The notes under the pieces: generated by a model
Seen by the model: the letters and a program-made list of their open reading frames with translations, nothing else
The model's database searches: none
What the model was told of the DNA's origin: nothing
From: UBA817 sp049889215
Lineage (GTDB): Bacteria > Margulisbacteria > Marinamargulisbacteria > UBA817
Length of the DNA: 64,000 bases
Direction of reading: 5' to 3'
Assembly: GCA_049889215.1 (NCBI GenBank)
Contig: JBMHDV010000027.1
Coordinates: 102,273-166,272, forward strand
Program-made: the position numbers and the translations under genes
Shown here: positions 35,732-45,008 of the stretch, one piece after another
Numbering within the stretch: the stretch's first letter is position 1
How the letters are laid out: each line of letters starts with the position of its first letter

Positions 35732-36874
35732 TTGAATCAATTGAGTAAAGTTTCATCCATTGCTAAAATAATTGGCGAGATGAATTGGCCGGTAATAAAT
35801 GATAAAGATACCCAAATGGTTGAAATAGACGATAAGTCTTATGTTAATTTCACATCGAATGATTATTTGGGGCTGTCTGTTGATGAACAATTAAAGCAAG
35901 GAATGATAAATAGCATTCAAACGTATGGCTGTGGGTCAACGGGTTCAAGACGTTTGTCAGGAAATCATCAATTATTTTTAGATGTTGAAGGGTTGGTATC
36001 ATCTTGGGTTGGACAGCCATCGGGAGTATTTTTTAATTCTGGCTTTCAAATGAATGTCGCCATATTTCAGACACTTGCAACTCAGTCTACGCTTATACTT
36101 GCAGATAAACTTAGTCATGCAAGCTTGGTTGATGGAATAATAAATTCAACTGCACCATGGAAGCGATTTCGGCATAATGATATGGATCATTTGAACCAGT
36201 TATTATCAAAATATCATACGCAATATGATCAGATTTTTGTTGTTGTTGAAAGCATATACAGCATGGATGGTGATCAAGCAGATCTTTATGGCCTAGTTCA
36301 ATTAAAACTAAAGTATGGATTCAAATTAATTGTTGATGAAGCGCATGCCATCGGTGTTTATGGAGATCAGGGGAGAGGTTTAGTGAGTCATCAAAATTTA
36401 GTATCATCGGTAGACATTATCTTATTAACATTTGGTAAGGCATTTGGGCTATCTGGTGCCGCACTTTTATCTGATGAAAAAACAACAGCAGAAATCAAAT
36501 TAAGGTGTCGTTCTTACATATATTCAACAGCGCTACCTCTTCCAAATATTGCCGCAATCAAGACAGCATTAAATCTTGTGATATCAGCAAATATACAACG
36601 AGAACAGTTGTATCAAAACATTGATTTATTTAAATCATTGGTGTCAACAAAGTCCTTAACACAAATCCAACCAGTAATCATCGGTGAAAAAGACAAGGCA
36701 AATCAACTTGAGCAATATTTAATGGAGCATGGAATATTTTCTAGAGCCGTGCACCATCCCACAGTTCCTTATGGGGAATCTCGATTAAGAATAACTGTGC
36801 TAAGCCATCACACGTCAACTCAAATAGTTGAGTGTGCCACAAAAATAAATGCTTGGTTAACCAATGAGCAATAA
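35732..36874 (+). CDS. bioF: 8-amino-7-oxononanoate synthase
   Basis: The 380-residue alpha-oxoamine synthase has NDYLGL, GCGSTGSRRLSGN, VVESIYSMDGD, DEAHAIGVYG and the PLP Lys in TFGKAFGLSGA. It condenses pimeloyl-ACP or -CoA with alanine in biotin synthesis. The start is TTG 35732 (an AAGG upstream is a weak Shine-Dalgarno). It begins the run bioF-bioG/H-like-bioC-bioD; the next gene overlaps it by 11 bp. Confidence 0.94.
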   Translation: MNQLSKVSSIAKIIGEMNWPVINDKDTQMVEIDDKSYVNFTSNDYLGLSVDEQLKQGMINSIQTYGCGSTGSRRLSGNHQLFLDVEGLVSSWVGQPSGVFFNSGFQMNVAIFQTLATQSTLILADKLSHASLVDGIINSTAPWKRFRHNDMDHLNQLLSKYHTQYDQIFVVVESIYSMDGDQADLYGLVQLKLKYGFKLIVDEAHAIGVYGDQGRGLVSHQNLVSSVDIILLTFGKAFGLSGAALLSDEKTTAEIKLRCRSYIYSTALPLPNIAAIKTALNLVISANIQREQLYQNIDLFKSLVSTKSLTQIQPVIIGEKDKANQLEQYLMEHGIFSRAVHHPTVPYGESRLRITVLSHHTSTQIVECATKINAWLTNEQ

Positions 36875-37562
36875 CCTATTTTCTTGGGTCCATGTAAATC
36901 GCAATGTTGAAAAAACGTATGTAGTTATTCCAGGTTGGACAATATTACCTCACTATTTTACTGCTATCTTACCAAATTTTAATTTAATAATATTAAATCC
37001 ATTTGTCTGTTCAAAAAGCCAGACAATTGAGTACATAAATCAATGTCAAATAAACGGAGATATTCAAATTGTTGAGCGGTCACCAGCTAGCTTAAAAACC
37101 ATAGATGGGATTTATATATTTTCAATGGGACTTCAATGGGTAAAGAAACATGCGGAATATTGGCTCAATCAACCATGCATAATCCAATCGCCTTCATCTA
37201 GCTATATGGAGAGTGAATTAAAAAAAATAATTATGAGTTTTCAAAAGTCATCAAAGGCAACATTAATTGCATTTTATAAACAGGCCGTTGGTTCATCAGG
37301 TGCTTGGAAATGGTTGCGAGACCACTTTTTAGAGTCACATTTACAGTATGTTGATGAAATCAGTGCGCACTCATGGCTCGTTAATTATGCATACGAAAAA
37401 GTTGATCTGCCTGACGCATCAGGAATAACCATTCTTTTGGACAAAAATGACCCCATTGGCATTAAGCCCAAGCCCCCAATTAATTCAAAGGCAAACTGGG
37501 TGTTTCATGATTATGGACATTTATTGACTCCATCGGATCATAAAACAGTGATAAACTTATAA
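36864..37562 (+). CDS. BioH/BioG-like pimeloyl-ACP methyl ester esterase candidate
   Basis: The 232-residue protein sits between bioF and bioC, where the esterase that releases pimeloyl-ACP belongs. It has an alpha/beta-hydrolase look: PGWTILPHYF (oxyanion-type loop), Ser in FSMGLQW (nucleophile elbow), Asp in LLDKNDPIG and His in YGHLLTPSDH, in the order Ser, Asp, His. The elbow lacks the second conventional Gly (SMGLQ, not GxSxGG), so it is divergent from BioH. It could be a BioG, BioV or new form. Operon: overlaps bioF by 11 bp, bioC 4 bp downstream. Confidence 0.65.
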   Translation: MSNNLFSWVHVNRNVEKTYVVIPGWTILPHYFTAILPNFNLIILNPFVCSKSQTIEYINQCQINGDIQIVERSPASLKTIDGIYIFSMGLQWVKKHAEYWLNQPCIIQSPSSSYMESELKKIIMSFQKSSKATLIAFYKQAVGSSGAWKWLRDHFLESHLQYVDEISAHSWLVNYAYEKVDLPDASGITILLDKNDPIGIKPKPPINSKANWVFHDYGHLLTPSDHKTVINL

Positions 37563-37566
37563 CTTA

Positions 37567-38298
37567 ATGACAAAGACATTTGAAAAGGCGGCAGAAACAT
37601 ATCGTTTTAATGCTAAGGTTCAACAAAAAACAGCTGAAAATATCATGTCCATGTGTTCAAATGTGAACCCAAAAGTTATATTAGATATTGGTTGCGGATC
37701 AGGGATATTAACTGAAAAAATAAGTAAAAAATACCCTTCGAGTACGGTTACAGCGATTGATTCTTCTGCAAATATGTTGAAGCAATTTGATTTAGAAACT
37801 GTGGCTAAAGTTCATGCAAATTTTGAGGAATGGACACCAGCCCAGTCATTTGATCTGATTGTTTCGAATGCTGCCTTGCATTGGATGAATATTCACAATG
37901 CAATCGATAAGATATCATCACATTTAGCGCCATCTGGTCGATGTATTGCATCAATTTATACGAAAAGTTCATGCCAAGAATTAAAAAAATCATTAAAAGC
38001 AATCGGTCGAAACAATCAATTGCCAGTGGATATATTCCCATCAATAAATGAATGTACGAAAATCATAAAAGATGGATTTAAGAACGCATCGTATTCAGTG
38101 AATAAACTAACTGTAGAATTTAAAACAATCAAAGAGTTGCTAATAAATCAAAAGAAAACAGGAGTAAATCAAAAATCAGTTAACGAAGGTCTTTGGACAC
38201 CTAATACACTGAGTCAGCTAGAAAAAGCATTTATTGATGAGTATGGAAGTATTCGATTAACATATGATGTAATAACATTTAAAGGGCTTGGAATTTAA
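37567..38298 (+). CDS. bioC: malonyl-ACP O-methyltransferase BioC
   Basis: The 243-residue SAM methyltransferase starts F-AAETYRFNAKVQQ-like, with glycine motif ILDIGCGSGILTEKI and SNAALHWM, both typical of BioC. It masks malonyl-ACP as a methyl ester for pimelate building. Length is normal for BioC. It is between the putative esterase and bioD; bioD begins within or just after its stop. Confidence 0.88.
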   Translation: MTKTFEKAAETYRFNAKVQQKTAENIMSMCSNVNPKVILDIGCGSGILTEKISKKYPSSTVTAIDSSANMLKQFDLETVAKVHANFEEWTPAQSFDLIVSNAALHWMNIHNAIDKISSHLAPSGRCIASIYTKSSCQELKKSLKAIGRNNQLPVDIFPSINECTKIIKDGFKNASYSVNKLTVEFKTIKELLINQKKTGVNQKSVNEGLWTPNTLSQLEKAFIDEYGSIRLTYDVITFKGLGI

Positions 38299-38299
38299 A

Positions 38300-38950
38300 G
38301 TGAGACTGGATACAACATCAACATTTGAACAGTATTTAAATCATGAGGAAATATGCATTACTGGTACCGATACAGGCATTGGAAAAACAGTTGTGACAGG
38401 ATTATTAGCGAAAAAATTAGCAGAAACAAAAAAAGTCGTAACACAAAAGTGGGTTCAATCAGGTGATCTAGACAACCCTGACATTAAAACGCATGATAAA
38501 TTATCTGGATTATCAATTTCTTCTGAATTTATAAAAGATCGACAAGTTTATTCATTCAAGACTCCAGCATCACCTCATTTAGCTGCATCCATAGAAAATA
38601 CGTGTATTCAGCCACAAAAGTTGGTTCAGGCTACACATCGCTTAAAAGCGGCCTTTGATACTGTGCTTATTGAAACCAGTGGAGGTGTGATGGTTCCGTT
38701 AAGTGAGTCAATGACGATTGGAGATGTAATTGCTAGTATTTCATTGCCAACAATTTTAGTTGTTCCTAATAAATTAGGGACAATTAACCATACCCTACTA
38801 ACGGCTCATTATTTAAAGACAAATAATATTCCATTAGTAGGATTTATATTGAATAATTTTGAACCAAGCTCAGATGCAATTAGTAGAGATAACCCAAAAA
38901 TAATATCAAAACTTATGAATATGCCACACATAGCAACAGTCAATAATTAA
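38300..38950 (+). CDS. bioD: dethiobiotin synthetase
   Basis: The protein (216 residues from GTG 38300) has Walker A GTDTGIGKT and IETSGGVMVPLSE, the BioD signature, with K and E of the Mg-carbamate site. It closes the ureido ring of dethiobiotin. Two starts compete: TTG 38288 with almost no leader and GTG 38300 with AAAGGG thirteen bases upstream; the second is favoured. Last gene of the first bio transcription unit. Confidence 0.92.
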   Translation: MRLDTTSTFEQYLNHEEICITGTDTGIGKTVVTGLLAKKLAETKKVVTQKWVQSGDLDNPDIKTHDKLSGLSISSEFIKDRQVYSFKTPASPHLAASIENTCIQPQKLVQATHRLKAAFDTVLIETSGGVMVPLSESMTIGDVIASISLPTILVVPNKLGTINHTLLTAHYLKTNNIPLVGFILNNFEPSSDAISRDNPKIISKLMNMPHIATVNN

Positions 38951-38971
38951 CGCTAAACCATTGAACATGAT

Positions 38972-39000
38972 TTGACCAAATAGCAACTCGGCCATACACT
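38972..39000 (+). promoter_or_regulatory. promoter of bioA
   Basis: TTGACC (38972-38977) and TACACT (38995-39000) are 17 bases apart, and the -10 ends six bases before the GTG start of bioA. No Shine-Dalgarno: leaderless prediction. Confidence 0.8.
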
Positions 39001-39006
39001 TTATTA

Positions 39007-40299
39007 GTGAATTTAGATACGAAAACTTATCCAATAAAACAAGATTTGGCAGTGAATTGGCATCCATTCATGCAAATGAAAGATTTCGAGACCTATCCGC
39101 CAAAGCATATTATTCAGGCGAATGGGATCAAGTTATTTTCTGATGATTCGTGGTATTACGATACAATTTCTAGTTGGTGGTGTAATATTTTAGGGCATTG
39201 TCACCCAAAAATCTCTGCAGCACTTAAAGCTCAAGTGGATACGTTGGACCATATTATGTTTGGGAACTTTACGCATGATCCGGCAATACAGCTATCAACA
39301 AAACTGGTAAATATAACACCCGATGGTCTGTCGAGAGTGTATTACTCTGATAATGGGTCAACCGCCATTGAAGTTGCGTTAAAAATGTCGTTGCATTATT
39401 GGGTCAATAAATCGTACAAGAGCAAAAATAAACTTGTATTTTTTGAAGGGTCTTATCATGGTGATACCATTGGTGCAATGAGCGTGAGTGGCGTAAGTCA
39501 GTACAATCAGATGTTTCGTCCACTGATGTTTGATGGTATTCAGATGCCAGATCCATCCACAAGTGAAGATCATGCTTTAAGTCAATTGGAGCTAACGTTA
39601 AAAAATGAATCGGATAATATAGCTGCTGTAATTATTGAGCCATTAATCATGGGGGCAGGGGGAATGAAATTAACAAGCCCTCGTTTTTTTAAAACAGTTT
39701 CAGAGTTAGCAAAGAAATATAATGTTCATCTTATTTCGGATGAAGTGGCTACTGGTTTTGGTCGGACCGGCCACCTATTTGCTTCTGAAATTGCAGGGGT
39801 ATCTCCTGATTTTATGTGTTTATCAAAGGCATTAACCAATGGGCAGTTTCCATTGGCGGTTACCATGACAACGGATGATGTCTTTAAGGCATTTTATGAT
39901 GATTTTTCCAAAGGAAAAACATTTTATCATGGCCATACTTTTACAGCGAATCCTCTGGGGTGTGCGATAGCAAATGCAACATTAGATGAATTGGCCACCT
40001 GGCATTGGCAGCCCCATGTAAAATCATTGGAAGCATCACTGAAGTCTGGTGTGCAAAAATTAGCTGATCGATTTTCTTGGGTTCATCATCCAAGAAATTT
40101 AGGAACTGTTGCGGCTATCGATTGTCAATTGACTGAAGATCGTGCGTTATTTAAATTATCTCAGTTAGGATTTGAGAACAACTTAACCATTCGGCCATTG
40201 CACAAATCAATTTATTTGTATCTACCATTAGTTACTACAACAGCCGAGTGCAATGACATATTCAATCGCTTAGAAAATGTATTAAATCATTTTGATTAA
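39007..40299 (+). CDS. bioA: adenosylmethionine--8-amino-7-oxononanoate aminotransferase
   Basis: The 430-residue class III aminotransferase has HPFMQMKDF, YDTISSWWCNILGHCHP, FFEGSYHGDTIG, LISDEVATGFGRTG and PLP Lys in LSKALTNG. SSWW and GHCHP are BioA hallmarks. It converts KAPA to DAPA with SAM. The start is GTG at 39007, placed by the promoter. It follows bioD by 56 bp in its own unit, so the pathway is complete apart from bioB, which was not seen in the window. Confidence 0.95.
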   Translation: MNLDTKTYPIKQDLAVNWHPFMQMKDFETYPPKHIIQANGIKLFSDDSWYYDTISSWWCNILGHCHPKISAALKAQVDTLDHIMFGNFTHDPAIQLSTKLVNITPDGLSRVYYSDNGSTAIEVALKMSLHYWVNKSYKSKNKLVFFEGSYHGDTIGAMSVSGVSQYNQMFRPLMFDGIQMPDPSTSEDHALSQLELTLKNESDNIAAVIIEPLIMGAGGMKLTSPRFFKTVSELAKKYNVHLISDEVATGFGRTGHLFASEIAGVSPDFMCLSKALTNGQFPLAVTMTTDDVFKAFYDDFSKGKTFYHGHTFTANPLGCAIANATLDELATWHWQPHVKSLEASLKSGVQKLADRFSWVHHPRNLGTVAAIDCQLTEDRALFKLSQLGFENNLTIRPLHKSIYLYLPLVTTTAECNDIFNRLENVLNHFD

Positions 40300-40330
40300 T
40301 GCGCCTATTTTAAATTCATTCACATTCTTA

Positions 40331-40336
40331 TATAAT
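40331..40336 (+). promoter_or_regulatory. -10 box of secG-bamA
   Basis: A perfect TATAAT ends seven bases before the secG ATG (40344), with no Shine-Dalgarno between. The -35 side is weak. Confidence 0.5.
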
Positions 40337-40343
40337 TTAACCT

Positions 40344-40565
40344 ATGCAAACTACATTATTAATTATTGAAATAATTTCGGGGGTGCTACTTGTTGGTGCA
40401 ATATTATTGCATTCTCCTAAAAACGAAGGTATGGGTGCCATTGGCGGACAAGCACGATCATTTAAACCTGTGGGTGATGACCTTGAGTCAGGAATTAAAA
40501 AGTTAACATTTTTATTGGCTGTTTTATTCTTTGGTTCTGCATTACTTCTTGGTCTTGTTTTTTAA
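40344..40565 (+). CDS. secG: preprotein translocase subunit SecG
   Basis: The 73-residue protein has two membrane helices (LIIEIISGVLLVGAILLH and LTFLLAVLFFGSALLLGLVF) and the connecting GMGAIGG-type loop of SecG. SecG assists SecYE. It is followed by bamA at 9 bp, a fitting export and outer membrane assembly pairing. Confidence 0.88.
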   Translation: MQTTLLIIEIISGVLLVGAILLHSPKNEGMGAIGGQARSFKPVGDDLESGIKKLTFLLAVLFFGSALLLGLVF

Positions 40566-40574
40566 GACAACAAA

Positions 40575-42305
40575 ATGTGGAAGTTATTTTCTTGGCTATT
40601 TTTATTTAGTCTAACAATTACAGGTCTAGAGGTAACACTTAATACCCAACTTGATCAAAAACTTGAAGAATTAAAAAGCAACCAAAAATCGAATAAGTAT
40701 CAATACAATATATTGAGAAAAATCGAATTTGTCGGATTAGATAAAGTCGATCAACAACGCATTAAAAATGAAATAAGTGTTGTGAGAGGGGATGTGTTAG
40801 ACCCATATGTCATCAATCGTAATTTAAAACGGATAGAGAGCCTGGGATTTTTTTCTAATGTTTCATCCAAACAAGAAAGTTATGAAGGTGGTGTGAAGTG
40901 GATCATTACACTTGTTGAAAATCCAGTTTTACAGCACATAAAGTTTATTGGAAATGAGTCCATTAATGCTGAGGATTTAACATCCAACTTAACATCGAAA
41001 GTGGATGAGTTATTTAATTATAATAAAACCCGAGAAGATATTTCTAAAATCGAAGCAAAATATAAAGATGAAGGGTTTATTTTATCCAAAGTTAATAAAG
41101 TTGATCTTCCAACATTATCAAATCCAACACTGACCTTCTTTATTCAAGAGAGTGAAATCAATGCCATTAGTGTTACTGGAAACACTAAAACAAAAGATTA
41201 TGTGATATTAAGAGAACTGGATCTTGAGAAGGGGCAAAAAATAAATGAAATCGAGTTAAGAAAGAATTTAGGTCGTGTTTACAATTTAAATTATTTTTCA
41301 GAAGTAATTCCGGATTTACAGCCATCGATATCTACTAAAAATGTCTATGATTTAATTATCTCAGTTGAAGAAAAATCAACTGACAGTGTAAATTTTGGTG
41401 GTGGTTGGGGCCAGCGAAGCGGTGGGTTTTTATATTCAGATTTAAATATCAATAACTTTTTGGGTACGGGGCAATTAATTGCGTTAAGAGGCCAATGGGG
41501 AAATGATTTGCAAACATATCAGTTTAAATATCATAACCCTTGGATGTTTGGTAAGCGAAAATCATTCACCTATCGTGCCTGGAATACAAGAGGTAATTTT
41601 GGATTTAATAATACCATGTCTACAGGTTATCGACCGGAAACGCGTTATGGAATGGATGCCGCTGTAGGGTTACCACATTCTTATGAATTACGTTCGAATC
41701 ACAAGGTGAAAATTGAAGACGTTTACATTTCTAACTCATCAGTTTCAAATGAAGAAAATTACTCAATTCAAAGTTACGCTTATTCGATGTCATATGACAC
41801 TCGAGATGTTTCATTTAACCCTTTAAATGGACGGTATTATTTAGCAACCATTGAAAATGGGTTCAAACTTAAGGCAAATTCTCTTTTATTTACAAAGTAT
41901 GATGTACAGTTATCTCATTTTTTTCAAACATTTGAAAAGCAAACCATTGCGACACGGCTGATTCTTGGTAGGATCAATGGAAATATAGAAGAAACAGAAT
42001 ACTACTATATTGGCGGACCAAATACTGTTCGAGGTTATGTTGAGTACCCAAACTCATTTGGTTTTGGTAAAAGTCAATTATTAGCCAATATTGAATATCG
42101 CTTTCTCATAAGTGATATGTTTCAGTTTTTATTTTTTGTTGATGCTGGTTGGGCGAGTAATCTGGGTGATGATATAACAGCAGGTAAAATAGGTAAGGGC
42201 TTTGGGATTAGAATTAATTCTCCATTGGGCCCAATTAGAATCGATTTAGGTATTGACGAATTAGGTGAAAGAAGAACACACTTAAATATAGGACATGTTT
42301 TTTAG
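40575..42305 (+). CDS. bamA: outer membrane assembly factor BamA with three POTRA domains
   Basis: The 576-residue protein has a signal peptide, then about three POTRA domains (residues near 45-115, 118-190 and 193-272; fewer than the five of E. coli), followed by a 16-strand-type barrel with the GGPNTVRGY lid motif and a terminal IGHVF with Phe at the end. It folds outer membrane barrels. The start is the ATG at 40575; the preceding secG is 9 bp away. skp overlaps or follows its end. Confidence 0.9.
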   Translation: MWKLFSWLFLFSLTITGLEVTLNTQLDQKLEELKSNQKSNKYQYNILRKIEFVGLDKVDQQRIKNEISVVRGDVLDPYVINRNLKRIESLGFFSNVSSKQESYEGGVKWIITLVENPVLQHIKFIGNESINAEDLTSNLTSKVDELFNYNKTREDISKIEAKYKDEGFILSKVNKVDLPTLSNPTLTFFIQESEINAISVTGNTKTKDYVILRELDLEKGQKINEIELRKNLGRVYNLNYFSEVIPDLQPSISTKNVYDLIISVEEKSTDSVNFGGGWGQRSGGFLYSDLNINNFLGTGQLIALRGQWGNDLQTYQFKYHNPWMFGKRKSFTYRAWNTRGNFGFNNTMSTGYRPETRYGMDAAVGLPHSYELRSNHKVKIEDVYISNSSVSNEENYSIQSYAYSMSYDTRDVSFNPLNGRYYLATIENGFKLKANSLLFTKYDVQLSHFFQTFEKQTIATRLILGRINGNIEETEYYYIGGPNTVRGYVEYPNSFGFGKSQLLANIEYRFLISDMFQFLFFVDAGWASNLGDDITAGKIGKGFGIRINSPLGPIRIDLGIDELGERRTHLNIGHVF

Positions 42306-42315
42306 GAGGAAAAAA

Positions 42316-42765
42316 TTGAATAAGCTACTTATTATATTAACTTTATTGGTCATAAACTTATCAACAGGAGTGTTTGCTGAAAACTTTGGTATTGTTGATT
42401 TACAACGTGTTTTTGTTGGCTACAATGAAACGGATAAAGCAAGAAAAGATTTTGAAAAAAAGCAGAAAGAGCTAAGAGACGAAATTGAAAGCAAGCAGAA
42501 AACAGTAGAAGAGGCTCAAAAGAATAATAAAAAGCCAGAAGAAATTCAAAAGCTAATTACTGAAATCCAAGAAGATTTACAGCCTAAGCAAGAAGAGCTC
42601 ATTAAGCTTAATAACCAATTAATGGCAAAAATTAGAGCGGATATTATTAAATCAACCAAAAAAGTTGCAAAAGACTATGGCATTGATGTTGTTGTAGATA
42701 AGCAAGCAATTTTAACTGGTGGGTTTGATTTAACTGAATTTGTTATAGAAGACTTAAACAATTAA
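42316..42765 (+). CDS. skp: periplasmic chaperone Skp/OmpH family
   Basis: The TTG at 42316 is preceded by AGGAGG at 42304-42309, six bases away, and begins a proper signal peptide (KLLIILTLLVINLSTGVFA), giving 149 residues. The mature part starts FGIVDLQRVF and forms long charged coiled coils (KARKDFEKKQKELRDEI), matching OmpH/Skp. An ATG at 42295 is also in frame but lies inside bamA and lacks a Shine-Dalgarno. It chaperones outer membrane proteins toward BamA. Confidence 0.9.
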   Translation: MNKLLIILTLLVINLSTGVFAENFGIVDLQRVFVGYNETDKARKDFEKKQKELRDEIESKQKTVEEAQKNNKKPEEIQKLITEIQEDLQPKQEELIKLNNQLMAKIRADIIKSTKKVAKDYGIDVVVDKQAILTGGFDLTEFVIEDLNN

Positions 42766-43742
42766 TGATTAATTGTCAGAAAATAAATGAAGTTATCAGT
42801 GGTACACTCATTGCTGCAGATACCTCTCTTTTATTTTCAAATGTTGCCTCACCCAGCATGGCAAGTGAGACTGATGTTGTATTTTTATTTGACAATAAAA
42901 TTAATATAAATGAGATTAATGCTAAATTAATTGTTACTAAACGTGAGGTTGAGGAATTTAAATTTATTCAAATTCTTCATCCAAATCCTCGTTTAGCAAT
43001 GGCGAAACTTCTGCAATACTTTCACCCCTCAATGAACACTGATTTAAGTCATCATGTGCATGAATCTGCTGTTATGGGTGAAAATGTAAATCTTGACAAC
43101 CCAGTTCAGATTTCGCCGTCAGTTGTGATAGGCACCAATGTGTCGATTGGTAAAAATACGTACATAGGCCCAAATACAAGCATAGGGAAAAACTGTAAAA
43201 TTGGTAAGAATTGCATTATTCATGCAAATGTATCAATTTATAATGACTGCGTTATAGGCGATAATGTTATAATTCACTCCAATTCCACCATCGGAGCTGA
43301 TGGTTTTGGGTATGAAAAGCAAAATCAACAATGGCTAAAAATTCCTCAAATATCGAATGTAATTATTATGAATGATGTTGAAATAGGGAGCCAAACGTCG
43401 ATTGATAGAGGATGTCTATCTTCTACAGTCATAGAGTCTGGAGTAAAAGTGGATAATCAGGTTCAGATAAGCCACAATTGCATTATTGGAGCTGACTCAA
43501 TTATCGTTAGTGGGAGCCTAATTGGTGGGAGCTCAAAAATTGGCAAACGGTGCATTCTTGCTGGCAATGCCAATGTGTCTGATAATGTTACGATAGAGGA
43601 TGATGTAACCGTGCTAGCATGTTCAGGTGTAACTAAAAACATAAAATCAAATCAGGTTGTATCGGGATTTCCCGCAATTCCTCATCGAGAAGAAATACGG
43701 TTTCGAGCATTTTTAAAACAGCTTTTTAGAAGTAAGAATTGA
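42765..43742 (+). CDS. lpxD: UDP-3-O-(3-hydroxyacyl)glucosamine N-acyltransferase LpxD
   Basis: The 325-residue protein has the LpxD N-terminal UDP-binding domain (VVFLFDNKI, LIVTKREV) followed by left-handed hexapeptide repeats (IGTNVSIGKNTYIGPNTSIG) and catalytic His in QISHNCIIGA. It adds the second acyl chain in lipid A synthesis. It is evidence for a lipid A-type outer membrane. It begins on the skp stop (1 bp overlap). No lpxA or fabZ adjacent. Confidence 0.93.
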   Translation: MINCQKINEVISGTLIAADTSLLFSNVASPSMASETDVVFLFDNKININEINAKLIVTKREVEEFKFIQILHPNPRLAMAKLLQYFHPSMNTDLSHHVHESAVMGENVNLDNPVQISPSVVIGTNVSIGKNTYIGPNTSIGKNCKIGKNCIIHANVSIYNDCVIGDNVIIHSNSTIGADGFGYEKQNQQWLKIPQISNVIIMNDVEIGSQTSIDRGCLSSTVIESGVKVDNQVQISHNCIIGADSIIVSGSLIGGSSKIGKRCILAGNANVSDNVTIEDDVTVLACSGVTKNIKSNQVVSGFPAIPHREEIRFRAFLKQLFRSKN

Positions 43743-43773
43743 AAATTCATTCAATCCAAGGCAGTATTAGGGT

Positions 43774-44463
43774 ATGAGAATTATTTTACTACTTTTAATT
43801 GTGATTATTTCAAAAGGGATTGCAAGCCCGACAATTTATGGCCCTACTGGACTAATTGAAATGCCAACGGCTGAGTCTATTGCCTACAAACAAGTGAATT
43901 TAGCAGTCGATTATTCCTTAACAAATAATGATCCAAATAATGCGTTAAATTCTAATGCAAAAGATCCTAAAAATCATTTCTTTTATAAGTTCAATCTTGG
44001 ATCCTTTGAAAACTGGGAACTAGGCGTTTTGGGTGGCTCTTTTTTAGATGAGGGTGTATTTGTAAATATGAAATATTTTCTAATGTCCAATCAGGAAGAA
44101 AATCCGTTATCAATCGCGGCCGGAATTGAGCGCTTGGGTTCTAAGTCAGATTTAGCAACATATTTAGTTACATCAAAACGCTTTTCTGGTGGATTGCATG
44201 GCCATTTCGGTTTTAAAGCATTCTTTCAAAATAATTTATTTGCTGCTGCGATGATTGGTTTTGAGTATTTTAGTGATGAAAAAATTGCTTTTTTAGCTGA
44301 TATTACAGGTGAAGAAAATGCAAAATATATCGTCAACGCTGGAACAAAGATTTTTATTGAAAATGACATTTCTTTGCGATTATTTTTAGTTGATATTACA
44401 AAAAGTAGAGAAGCGAAAGAAACGTTGTACACCTTTGGCTTGTCGATGAGCAAGTATATTTAA
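43774..44463 (+). CDS. YjbH-like outer membrane protein
   Basis: The 229-residue protein has a signal peptide (IILLLLIVIISKGIAS) and begins its mature part with the PTIYGPTGLIEMPTAES segment shared by YjbH-like barrels. Strand-like alternation follows throughout. It lacks the second long half of E. coli YjbH. AGGG lies just before the ATG. It stands alone after lpxD, with no clear partner. Confidence 0.6.
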   Translation: MRIILLLLIVIISKGIASPTIYGPTGLIEMPTAESIAYKQVNLAVDYSLTNNDPNNALNSNAKDPKNHFFYKFNLGSFENWELGVLGGSFLDEGVFVNMKYFLMSNQEENPLSIAAGIERLGSKSDLATYLVTSKRFSGGLHGHFGFKAFFQNNLFAAAMIGFEYFSDEKIAFLADITGEENAKYIVNAGTKIFIENDISLRLFLVDITKSREAKETLYTFGLSMSKYI

Positions 44464-44504
44464 ACTTTGTTGCTTTTATGATAAACTCATTTTAAGGATT
44501 AATA

Positions 44505-45008
44505 GTGAATCAAAACATAGAAGTAAAAATTCAAAAATTAAAAATCAATTATATTGCAACTGCAGATATATTTCCTAAATGCAAAGGCATTGGAAAAACC
44601 AAGAAACAAGCTTTAGAAAAGCTGTCTCAATCGATTTCAAATTTTATAGCATCCATGGTTAGAGAAAATTTGGATAGTGTTTTTTCATCAGAAAATTACA
44701 CTCAAATTCTTTTTGACCAATCAAAAGAGAAGCCTGAAGAAGTGATCGGCTTTAATATGTTTAATAAGCAAACGCAAAATTCAAATTTATTGTTTAAGTT
44801 CAGCGAGTTTTCAGATCTGGGAGAAGAAAGTGATAGTACTCTTGATGTTGACTCATCGAATATCAATCAATCACTTCCCGAAAGCTTAGTTGATGCTTTT
44901 AACATCATGGACGAAACCTTTGAACGAGACGCATATGAACAGCCAACTGTTCATCAACGCACATCACAAGATGCCATTGTTTTTGGCTTTCCTTTAAATT
45001 TTAACTAA
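44505..45008 (+). CDS. conserved-looking hypothetical protein with HicB-like N-terminus
   Basis: The 167-residue protein is not recognised as a known family. The first 55 residues (IATADIFPKCKGIGKTKKQALEKL, quoted in part KCKGIGKTKKQALEKLSQSI) resemble the HicB partial RNase H fold pattern of a strand, a turn and an amphipathic helix. The remainder is acidic and low in structure. It starts at GTG 44505 with AAGGA upstream and overlaps thrS by one base, so it is translationally tied to the synthetase. Confidence 0.6.
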   Translation: MNQNIEVKIQKLKINYIATADIFPKCKGIGKTKKQALEKLSQSISNFIASMVRENLDSVFSSENYTQILFDQSKEKPEEVIGFNMFNKQTQNSNLLFKFSEFSDLGEESDSTLDVDSSNINQSLPESLVDAFNIMDETFERDAYEQPTVHQRTSQDAIVFGFPLNFN

